NCBI GenBank assembly: GCA_964630925.1
Contig: CAZVZK010000123.1
Coordinates: forward strand, 1 to 29,979
Direction: 5' to 3'
From: RGDT01 sp964630925
GTDB taxonomy: Bacteria; Planctomycetota; Planctomycetia; Gemmatales; Gemmataceae
Length of the DNA stretch: 29,979 nt
The notes under the pieces were generated by a model, which had not been told where the DNA came from, did not search any database, and saw nothing but the letters and a program-made list of their open reading frames with translations. The position numbers were made by a program, and so were the translations under genes. This document shows, in pieces, positions 1-7,173 of the stretch (position 1 is the first letter of the stretch; every line of letters begins with the position of its first letter).

Positions 1-1918
1 AGGCGAACTCCCACTTCGGACGCCCCGCCCGGTCGACCTCCATGATCCGCCCCTGGCCGGTCTTCGGGTTGTACTGCTCCATCACCAGGGTGGCCCCGCC
101 TTCGCGGCCGCCGGCGAATTCGACCTTGGCCAGGTCGACGGTCTTCTCGTTCTCCTTCCACCAGGCGTCCCAGGCCTCCTTGGCCTTGGCCCGGCCCTCG
201 GCGGTGTCGCCGGCGGACGGGGCCGGCGTCTTGTCGCCGGCCAGGCGGTTGAGCAGGTCCTCGGCGTCGCTGACCAGGGGGGCGGGCAGGTCGGTGAGGG
301 ACGCGATGACGGCCGAGACGCCGATCTTGTCGCCGACGGAGGCGAGGCCCTCGCCCAGGCGTAGGCGGACGAGGGGGTCCTTGTCGTCGAGCATCTTGCG
401 GAGCAGCGGGTACTGCGCGGCCGCCCTGCCTCGGCAGAGGGCGGTGACGGCGGCGGCGCGTCTCACGGGCGCCTTGTCGCGCAGCGCCTTGACCAGCGCC
501 TCGTCCGCCTTGCCCCCGGGCACCCCGATCCCGGCGAGCAGATCGATGACCTGGCCCTGCACGTCCTCGGACTCGGCGACGGCGACGTAGCCGAGCAGCG
601 CCTCGACCGCGCCCTCGGGCCGGCGCAGCGCGAGGAGGCGGGTGGCAGGGCCGGGCAGCGGGTCCGGCTCGCCCTTCTCGATGGCATTCAGCGCCTTCAA
701 CGCCAGCGTGGCGGACGGCCCGTAGGAGGACGAGGCGCGGCGGAGCTGTGAGGCGGCCTTCTTGCCGAAGGCGGCCAGCGCGACGACGGCGTCGTCGCGC
801 TCCTTGGGCTCGGCGTCATCGAGCTTCTTGATGAGGGCGTCGATCCTCTCGCGGTCGTCGTCGGTGGGGGTGCGTGAGCGGAACTCCTCCAGGAGGGTGC
901 TGCCGTCGGTGTTCTTCCACCAGCCTTGCCACACGTCGCGGCGGAGCTTGCGCGACATCAGGTCGTGCCCCTTGGGGCCGGACACCGCCCACTCCCCCGC
1001 GAGGTCGTTGAGGTACGCCTCCGCCACGGGCTTGAGCGACGAGGGCAGCTCGCCGATGAGGTCGATCAGCACCGGCACCGCGTCCCCGTCGTGCGCCCCC
1101 ACCAGCCCCAGCGCCACACGCAGACGCACCGAGGGCAGGGCGTCCTTGAGCAGCGGGCGCACCGAGGCGTAGAACGCCGGCCCCCCCACCTGCGACAGCA
1201 CCTGCGCCGCCGTGCCGCGCCTGATGCCGTTCTTGTCCTTCAGCGCCCTGACCACGGCGGGGTCGGGCCTGCCGCCGGTCATGGCCGTGGCGACCAGCGC
1301 CGCCTCGCACTCGTGGAAGGAGGCGTTGTCCTCGCAGAAGGGCAGGTACCCCAGCAACGCCTCGGCGGCGGCGGCGGGCCTGCGTGCCGCCAGCACCCGC
1401 GCGTTGTTGATCACCAGCGCCGCCGCGTTGGAGCCGTCCACGGCGGCGACGATCTGGCGGGCGCGGGCGTGGGCCTCGACGGCGTCCACGTCGTTGACGG
1501 CCTCGCGGACGAGGGGCAGGGCGGGCGCCCCGACGGCGACGAGCTGGCGGTGGGCCTTCTCTCGGGCGGCCACGTCGTCGTCGCCGAGCTGGGCGACGAG
1601 GGCGCGGACCTTGTCACGGCCCAGGCCGGGGGGCGTGCGGAGGCGGAAGAACTCCAGGGCGTCGTCGGCGGTCACGCCCAGACGCGCCCCGCGCAGCACC
1701 GACTCGTCGGCGGGGCCGCCGACCTCGGAGGGCAGCGGGCCGATGGTCACGTCGATGCCTTCCTTGGCGGCGGTGATGACGGGCGGCGGGACGGCGGGGA
1801 TGAGCTCCAGCGCTTTCTTGAATCGCCGGATGGAATCCAGGACGGCTTTCGGCGGCAGCGCCGTCGGGAAATGGCCGGGGGTCAGGACCAGCGCGAGGAC
1901 GAAGGGTGACATGAGCAT
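1..1918 (-). CDS. HEAT-repeat protein, probably leading into a beta-propeller (C-terminus off the left edge)
   Basis: An uninterrupted frame of 639 codons runs from ATG at 1918 to the window edge without a stop. Residues 1-25 (MLMSPFVLALVLTPGHFPTA) look like a signal peptide, so the product is probably exported. The body is alpha-helical HEAT-like repeat built as two similar modules: each ends in a Trp-rich motif (WQGWWKNTDG near residue 300; AWDAWWKEN near residue 583). The last visible residues (GRIMEVDRAGRPKWEF) resemble the start of a propeller that many planctomycete HEAT proteins carry, so the missing part is likely an NHL/PQQ-type propeller; that is inference. HEAT modules usually bind proteins; no catalytic motif is visible. 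The ATG at 1912 is an alternative start. Transcribed the same way as the vapBC-like pair but separated from it by 111 bases. Confidence 0.85.
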   Translation of the reverse strand, partial: MLMSPFVLALVLTPGHFPTALPPKAVLDSIRRFKKALELIPAVPPPVITAAKEGIDVTIGPLPSEVGGPADESVLRGARLGVTADDALEFFRLRTPPGLGRDKVRALVAQLGDDDVAAREKAHRQLVAVGAPALPLVREAVNDVDAVEAHARARQIVAAVDGSNAAALVINNARVLAARRPAAAAEALLGYLPFCEDNASFHECEAALVATAMTGGRPDPAVVRALKDKNGIRRGTAAQVLSQVGGPAFYASVRPLLKDALPSVRLRVALGLVGAHDGDAVPVLIDLIGELPSSLKPVAEAYLNDLAGEWAVSGPKGHDLMSRKLRRDVWQGWWKNTDGSTLLEEFRSRTPTDDDRERIDALIKKLDDAEPKERDDAVVALAAFGKKAASQLRRASSSYGPSATLALKALNAIEKGEPDPLPGPATRLLALRRPEGAVEALLGYVAVAESEDVQGQVIDLLAGIGVPGGKADEALVKALRDKAPVRRAAAVTALCRGRAAAQYPLLRKMLDDKDPLVRLRLGEGLASVGDKIGVSAVIASLTDLPAPLVSDAEDLLNRLAGDKTPAPSAGDTAEGRAKAKEAWDAWWKENEKTVDLAKVEFAGGREGGATLVMEQYNPKTGQGRIMEVDRAGRPKWEFA

Positions 1919-2029
1919 GGGGTGTCGCTCTCCGCAGGGGTCGCAGGGGCGTCTCATCATCCTAGACGTTCGAGGGGCCGCCGGGAGGGGGGGACGTGCG
2001 GAGGTGTTACACGGGATTCGGGAGGCGGC

Positions 2030-2434
2030 TCAGGGCGGCAGGACCTCGACGTGGATGTCGGTGCAGCGGGAGAGGCGGACGTCGTTCGTGAGGAAGCGAT
2101 CACAGCCGGCCTCGATGGCGGCCGCGAGGTGGAGGCTGTCGGCGAGCTTGAAGCCGTGGACGGCGCGAAGGTGGGTCGCCCGGTCGTAGACGGCGGCGGG
2201 GATGGGGACGATGCGCACGTCGGCGCGGCTGAAGAAGTTGTCGAACTGAGCCAGGGACGCGGCGTCCCCCAGCCGGATCGGCTTCACGCGGCATTCGAGG
2301 CGTGTCAGTTGGCTGACCGCGATCTGGCCTCCGGCGGCCTCCAGGGCGGCGATCCGTCGTTGTGCGCGGGCCTGGAAGGTGCCGCCGTTGTCGAGGAAAT
2401 AGATGACGATGACGCTATCGAGGTAGATCAGCAC
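2030..2434 (-). CDS. vapC: PIN-domain ribonuclease toxin, VapC-like
   Basis: The product is 134 residues, the usual length for VapC toxins, which are Mg-dependent endoribonucleases acting on tRNA or rRNA. The four acidic positions of the PIN fold are present: D6 in IYLDSV, E47 in TRLECR, D99 in LADSLHLAAA and D118 in FLTNDVRL. The start is GTG at 2434, with a GGGGGTGA ribosome-binding site overlapping the stop of the upstream gene, so the two genes are translationally coupled. The gene follows a small antitoxin-like gene by 3 bases, the classic order for a type II pair. The PIN assignment is firm; toxicity and RNA target are inferred from the family. Confidence 0.9.
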   Translation of the reverse strand: MLIYLDSVIVIYFLDNGGTFQARAQRRIAALEAAGGQIAVSQLTRLECRVKPIRLGDAASLAQFDNFFSRADVRIVPIPAAVYDRATHLRAVHGFKLADSLHLAAAIEAGCDRFLTNDVRLSRCTDIHVEVLPP

Positions 2435-2437
2435 GGC

Positions 2438-2740
2438 TCACCCCCTTCTTTTCTCCGCCTCGATCTCGCGATAGATCTCGTCGATACGATCCCCCTCGTC
2501 GCGCAGCTCCTCCATCCAGATGTCCGTTTCCGCGTCCGTCATGAACTTGTGCCCCGCCGCCGCCAGCTCACGGCGGGTCCGTTCGGCGTACTCCACGAGG
2601 CTCTCGGCGGGGCGTGCCGGCTCCTCGACGGACTCGACGCGGACGCGGACCTTGCCGGCGGGGACGGTCAACTTGCCGGACAGCTCCAGCGAGCCGTCGG
2701 CCCGCACCACGCCCATCAGCTCGTTCGTGCTTGTCGCCAT
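2438..2740 (-). CDS. Antitoxin-like partner of the VapC toxin
   Basis: A 100-residue protein immediately upstream of the vapC-like gene (3-base gap). I chose ATG at 2740 because GGGAGGA lies 7 bases upstream; an upstream in-frame start at 2797 lacks such a site and would begin inside the palindrome. The N-terminal part (ELMGVVRADGSLELSGKL, then VPAGKVRVRVE) looks like a small beta-rich domain of the kind that precedes helical toxin-binding tails. Residues 50-100 are strongly charged and helical (AETDIWMEELRDEGDRIDE), as expected for a segment that wraps the toxin. I do not recognise a named DNA-binding family, so the antitoxin role rests on position, size and coupling. The palindromes at 2763-2866 are candidate operators for autoregulation. 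Confidence 0.75.
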   Translation of the reverse strand: MATSTNELMGVVRADGSLELSGKLTVPAGKVRVRVESVEEPARPAESLVEYAERTRRELAAAGHKFMTDAETDIWMEELRDEGDRIDEIYREIEAEKRRG

Positions 2741-2762
2741 GATCGCATCCTCCCATCGAATA

Positions 2763-2866
2763 TTGTCGTGGAGCACGCATCCTTCCAGCGTGCTCACCGC
2801 ACCTACCGGGAGGGATCGCCCCCCACGGGTCTCCGCCGAGCACGCAGGATGCGTGCTCTACGACAG
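2763..2866. repeat. Paired palindromes between vapBC-like operon and sigma gene (REP/BIME-like or operator)
   Basis: Two hairpin-forming units face each other. The outer arms 2763-2783 and 2846-2866 are inverted copies of about 21 bases differing at roughly two positions (core GTCGT, R, GAGCACGCATCCT). Each arm also folds locally: GAGCACGC/GCGTGCTC on the left and GAGCACGCA/TGCGTGCTC with a 3-base loop on the right. The unit lies between the divergent vapBC-like operon and the ECF sigma gene. It could be a REP-type repeat or the operator of the toxin-antitoxin pair; the sequence alone does not decide. Confidence 0.7.
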
Positions 2867-2939
2867 CCCCACAGGAAAGATTGTACCAGCCCTGTCAGGT
2901 TCCGCGTCCCCGCCGGAATAGGATGGCGAGGGGGGGGCG

Positions 2940-3455
2940 ATGGACACGCGGGGAGAATTCCTGGAGCTGTTCCTCCGCCACCAGGATGGGCTGAAGGCGT
3001 TCATCGGGTCGGTGGTACCCGACGCCCACCTGCGAGCGGACATCTTCCAGGAGGTGGCCCTCACCCTGTGGCAGCAGTTCGAGCGCTACGACCCACAGCG
3101 TCCCTTCGGCGCCTGGGCACGCGGCGTCGCGCTGCGCAAGGTGTTGCAGCACCGCGAGAAATGGGCGCGTCTCCCAATGGCCTTCTCGCCCGAGGCCATC
3201 GAGGCCATCGCCGAGGCGTACTCGCGTACCGAGCGCGAGGGCCTCGACCGTCCGGCGGCGCTGCGCGAGTGTCTCGCCCGCCTGCCGGAGAAGTCACGCC
3301 AGCTCCTCGCCTGGCGCTACGAGGGCGGCCTGGCGGGCGAGGAGGTGGCCCGCCTCGCCGGCACGACGCTCGACGCCCTGTATCAGACGCTAAGCCGGCT
3401 GCGTGGCCGGCTGGAGGAGTGCATCCGTCAACGGCTCGCCCTTCAGGAGAGGTGA
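2940..3455 (+). CDS. ECF RNA polymerase sigma factor (planctomycete/verrucomicrobial TIGR02989-like)
   Basis: A 171-residue extracytoplasmic-function sigma factor. Region 2 lies in residues 5-65: LFLRHQDGLKAFIGSVV, then AHLRADIFQEVALTLW, the -10 recognition helix, followed by the GAWARGVALRKVLQHR motif. Region 4 is in residues 108-160: LARLPEKSRQLLAWRYEGGL, then EEVARLAGTTLDALYQTLSR, a helix-turn-helix for the -35 element. The family usually works with a FecR-like membrane protein encoded next to it, and here the next gene starts on the base after this stop codon. Start ATG at 2940 follows a G-rich stretch. Target genes cannot be read from the sequence. Confidence 0.93.
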   Translation: MDTRGEFLELFLRHQDGLKAFIGSVVPDAHLRADIFQEVALTLWQQFERYDPQRPFGAWARGVALRKVLQHREKWARLPMAFSPEAIEAIAEAYSRTEREGLDRPAALRECLARLPEKSRQLLAWRYEGGLAGEEVARLAGTTLDALYQTLSRLRGRLEECIRQRLALQER

Positions 3456-5576
3456 ATGTCCGCCGCCGCGAGGGCGCGTGAGCTGGCACGCCGGCTGTCC
3501 GACGGCACCCTGTCGCCGGAGGGGCACGCCGAGCTGGAGGCCCTGCTGCGCGTGCCCGAGGGCGCCGACACCTTCGCGGAGGCGTCGCGTCTGGAGGCGG
3601 ACCTGTCCGCGCACTTCGCCCACGAGGCGGAGGTCGAACGCGAGGCGGAATTGCTGCGGCGATTGGCCCGCCCGCCGCGGCGTCGGTGGGGCCGGCTGCT
3701 CCTGGCGGCGTCGGTGCTGTTCCTGGCACTTGGCGGGCTGGCGTGGTGGCTGTCCTTCCTGCCGGTGCCGCCGGGGGAGACGGGCGCGGCGGGGCCGGCC
3801 GACCTGCGGCTGGCCGACGGCACGCGGCTGCGCCTGGCCGACGGCGCGCGGGCGAGGATCGGGGTGCGGCGTGTGGAGCTGCTGGAGGGGGAGGCGGATT
3901 TCGACGTGACGCCGGGGACGCCCTTCGAGGTGGTGACGCCGGCGGGGCGCGTCCGTGTGTTGGGAACGTCATTCAACGTATTGCTAACCGACGAGGGTGA
4001 AGAGATGAACGCCAAGACGATGATACTGGCGGTGGCGGTGTTCGCCGGGCTGGTGCAGGTGGAGTACCGGGGCGTGGAGTACGACCTCGTTGCCGGCCAG
4101 ACGCGGGCCTTCGGGCAGGGCCGCGAGGAGAGGCCGGCGGTGCGGACCACGCACGGCGTGTTGGAGGAGGTGGGCGACGGCAAGCTGACGATCCAGGGCG
4201 GCCGTGGCCGCGAGAGCGCGACGCTGGAGGTGGCCGGCGACGCCAAGGTGAAGATCGACGGCAAGCCGGGCAAACTGGCCGACATCCCCAAGGGGGCGCA
4301 CCTGGTCATCGAGGTGACCGGGGGCAAGGTGTCGGCGGTGTCGGCGGCCGGGGCGACGGCGGCCATGAAGGTGAAGGAGGCGGGCAAGGATTCGGTGACG
4401 TTCACCGTTCGCGGCCGGCGCGAGGAGGACGCCGAGAAGAAGTTCGACACCAAGGACGTGCCGGTCGTCGTGGACGGCAAGCCGGGCAAGGCCGAGGACC
4501 TGAAGGCGGGCGACGAGGTCGCGGTGACGCTGACCATCGACGGCAAGGGTATCGTGCTGATCGCCAGGGGCGGGGCGCGTGAGGGCGGGGACAGGCCGGA
4601 GCGTGGCCGGGGGGCGGCCGGCGCCGTCAAGAGCGTGGACGCCAAGGCCAACACGATCACGCTGGAGGGCGTGCGTGGCGGCGAGGACAAGACGCTGACG
4701 CTGGCCGAGGGCGCGAAGATCCTCGCCGGCGACAAGGAGATCAAGCTGGAGGAGATCAAGGCCGGGACGCAGATCGTCGTGGCTCTGGACGGCGACGGCA
4801 AGGTGACGGCGATCCGCATGCGTGGCGAGGGCGGGCGTCGCCCCGAGGGCGGCGAGCGTGGCACGCCGGGCGTGGTCAAGAGCATCGACGCCAAGGCGAA
4901 GACGATCACGGTCGCCGGCGGGCGCGGGATGGAGGAGAAGACGTACACGCTGGCCGAGGGCGCGAAGGTGATGGCGGGCGAGGTGGAGATTAATCTCGAG
5001 GGCGTGAAGGCCGGGACGCGCGTGATGCTGGCGGTGGACAGGGACGGCAAGGTGACGGCGGTGCGTCTGGGCGGGGCCGGCGGCGGACGCGAGGAGCCGC
5101 GCACGGGCGGCACGGTGAAGAGCGTCGATGCGAAGGCCAACACGGTGACAGTGACGGTGGGCCGGGGCGGCGAGGACAAGACGTTCACGCTGGCCGAGAG
5201 CGCGAAGGTGGCGGTGGGCGAGAAGGAGGCGAAGCTGGAGGACATCAAGGCCGGGATGGTGGTGCTGTTCCGCATGGACAGGGACGGCAAGGTGACGGCG
5301 CTGATGGCGCGCGAGGCGGGCCGCCGTCCCGAGGAGGGCACCAGGCCGACGGCTGGCCAGGTGAAGAGCGTGGACGCGAAGGCGAACACGATCACCGTGG
5401 CGACGCGTGGCGGCGACGAGAAGACGTTCACGCTGGCGAAGGACGCGAAGATCACGGCGGGCGAAAAGGCCGTGAAGTTGGAGGACATCGCGGAGGGCGC
5501 GGGCGTGGTGATGACGCTGGACAAGGACGGCAAGGTCACGTCGATCCAGATGCGGGGGCGTCGGGAGCGGGAGTGA
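3456..5576 (+). CDS. FecR-domain membrane protein with six C-terminal DUF5666-like repeats
   Basis: A 706-residue protein beginning on the base after the sigma-factor stop, so almost surely co-transcribed with it. Residues 1-75 are a helical cytoplasmic part that probably binds the sigma factor. Residues 76-102 form one transmembrane helix (LLLAASVLFLALGGLAWWL). A FecR domain follows at about 110-215 (PFEVVTPAGRVRVLGTSFNV). From about residue 229 to the end there are six repeats of 70-85 residues resembling DUF5666; the last four are near-identical in pattern (KSVDAKANTITV, KTFTLAEGAKV, KLEDIKAG, DRDGKVTA) and begin near residues 387, 469, 551 and 632. FecR proteins transmit an envelope signal to a sigma factor; the repeat array would sit outside the membrane. 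An internal ATG at 4004 begins a hydrophobic stretch, but the frame is continuous and the FecR pattern crosses it. Confidence 0.85.
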   Translation: MSAAARARELARRLSDGTLSPEGHAELEALLRVPEGADTFAEASRLEADLSAHFAHEAEVEREAELLRRLARPPRRRWGRLLLAASVLFLALGGLAWWLSFLPVPPGETGAAGPADLRLADGTRLRLADGARARIGVRRVELLEGEADFDVTPGTPFEVVTPAGRVRVLGTSFNVLLTDEGEEMNAKTMILAVAVFAGLVQVEYRGVEYDLVAGQTRAFGQGREERPAVRTTHGVLEEVGDGKLTIQGGRGRESATLEVAGDAKVKIDGKPGKLADIPKGAHLVIEVTGGKVSAVSAAGATAAMKVKEAGKDSVTFTVRGRREEDAEKKFDTKDVPVVVDGKPGKAEDLKAGDEVAVTLTIDGKGIVLIARGGAREGGDRPERGRGAAGAVKSVDAKANTITLEGVRGGEDKTLTLAEGAKILAGDKEIKLEEIKAGTQIVVALDGDGKVTAIRMRGEGGRRPEGGERGTPGVVKSIDAKAKTITVAGGRGMEEKTYTLAEGAKVMAGEVEINLEGVKAGTRVMLAVDRDGKVTAVRLGGAGGGREEPRTGGTVKSVDAKANTVTVTVGRGGEDKTFTLAESAKVAVGEKEAKLEDIKAGMVVLFRMDRDGKVTALMAREAGRRPEEGTRPTAGQVKSVDAKANTITVATRGGDEKTFTLAKDAKITAGEKAVKLEDIAEGAGVVMTLDKDGKVTSIQMRGRRERE

Positions 5577-7052
5577 CGCCGCGTGTCGGCCAGAGGGCCG
5601 CGAGCAGCAGCGCGACGCCGGCGAGGCCGAGCAGCGCGGCGGCGACACGCGGCCAGACGGGGGCGTGGCGTGCGTCGTGGAGCGACATCCGTTGGACGCC
5701 GTCGTGCTGGTGGAAGGTGACGACGGCGGACCCGTCGTCGAGCGGCAGATAGCCGCACAGGTCGCGGCCGGCCAGCGTGAACGTTGGCCGGCCGTCGGCG
5801 TTGACGGCGAAGAGGCGTTGGTGGCCCTCGGGGGTCGGGGCGAGCCACGCGGGGAGCCACCACGGTGAGGGCTGCCGCGCGACGGTGGCCTGGAGCCAGA
5901 GGGTGCCGTCGGGCGTGAAGCGGGCGTTGCCGGTGTTAGTAAGCGGCGGGAGGGGGCAGGGGGTTTCCTGGCCCGTGGTGAGTCGAGGAAAAAGACGGGC
6001 TCGCTGTGGTGCGGGAATGCACGGGCGGCAAGACGCGTCGCGTCCTGCGACTCGGCCAACGGCTCAAGGCCTGGCGTCCGCCAAAGTTCCTTGCCAGTCC
6101 GGAGACTCAGCGCCCGGACATCATCAACGGCCAGCGACAGTAGAAGTCGGTCAGTCGGCCGGTCGGGGTTGGCCTGGCTCCAGTGTCCGATGAGCGGGGA
6201 TCGCCACAGCGCGAGTCCCGTTCTGGCGTCCCAGGCGCGGATGGCATCCACCCCGTCGGGATGCGTCGGAAGGAGGAGGGCGACATCGTCCGTGAGGCAG
6301 ATCGTGTCGGCCTCATCCGCCGGGAAGAGTGCCTTCCGGCGTGGGTGAAGCCGGTCCGAGATGTCCCACAAGATGACTTGCTTGTCGGGGCCGCGGGCGA
6401 GGAGTTTGTTGCCGTCGGGGCTAACTTCGAACGCGGGGCCGGTGGCAGGCTCAACGCGGCCCGTCTCGCGACGCGATGCCGTGTCCCATAAGGCGATGCT
6501 GCCATCCTTCAGCGAGATAAGGAGCAGGCCCGGTGCCTGTCGGATGTCGCCCAACCCCGCCCGGCCGGGGAGCGGGACCGGCTTGCCGTCAATGCGGTCG
6601 AAGCCGAGCATCCCATCTTGAGACAGGACCAGGAGGAGGCCGGGATTTGGCAGCAGGAGTGGGCCGACGTAGTCCGCACGAGGCAGTGCCTGCCGCCAGT
6701 GAGCGCCTGTGGCCGCGTCGAAATAGCGGAGATCATCCGCAAGCGTCAGCCCTGCCACGCGTCCTTTCTGGACGTGGACGGCCCGGAACGTCTCACCGTC
6801 CCAGATCGACCGCACAAGCCGCCCCGTCGCCGTCTCGCGCACCTCGACGGGCCCGGCCCACTTCTCCCCCTCGCCCGGTTCGTGCGGCACGGTGACGAGC
6901 AATCGCCCGCCGTCGGCGAAGGCGGCGGTGCGCGCGCCGAGGGCGTGTGCCGAATGCACCGTCCAGCGTGGGCCGCCGGCGTCGTATCGCAGCAGTAGGC
7001 CGGCGGCGGCCAGCAGCGTCAGGCCCAGCAGCAATCGGTGCAGGCGCGGCAT
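5536..7052 (-). CDS. Membrane-anchored WD40/PQQ-like propeller protein, interrupted by an apparent frameshift
   Basis: The N-terminal frame from ATG at 7052 encodes a membrane anchor (HRLLLGLTLLAAAGLLL, residues 5-21) and about 330 residues of propeller-like strands (DGSIALWDTASRRETGRV, AFEVSPDGNKLLARG, IRAWDARTGLALWRSPL). After the 5-T run on the coding strand (5989-5993 on the plus strand) sense passes to another frame. One added T gives the continuous reading VFFPRLTTGQETPC, then TNTGNARFTPDGTLWLQ. That frame ends in a transmembrane helix (AALLGLAGVALLLAALW) and a TGA at 5536-5538. The gene is therefore about 505 codons with a single-base deletion, either a sequencing error or a real pseudogene. 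The last 41 bases overlap the end of the convergent FecR gene. Function unknown; propellers usually bind proteins or ligands. Confidence 0.75.
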
Positions 7053-7173
7053 TCGTCGAAGTTCGTGGGAATAAGGAGACGTCGGGCGTCATCTCTATGT
7101 GTGAGGTCACGTCTTCATCCTCACCCCCGGATGCCACCGGGGCAAGCCCAACCCGTCCCCGCAGGAGGCCGCC

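Noticed and set aside
4004..5576. Separate gene starting at the internal ATG (MNAKTMILAVAVFAGL), which resembles a signal peptide.
   Set aside because: The frame is continuous with the FecR gene and the FecR pattern (VLGTSFNV to LVQVEYRGVEYDLVAGQ) runs across it; no separate ribosome-binding site is convincing.
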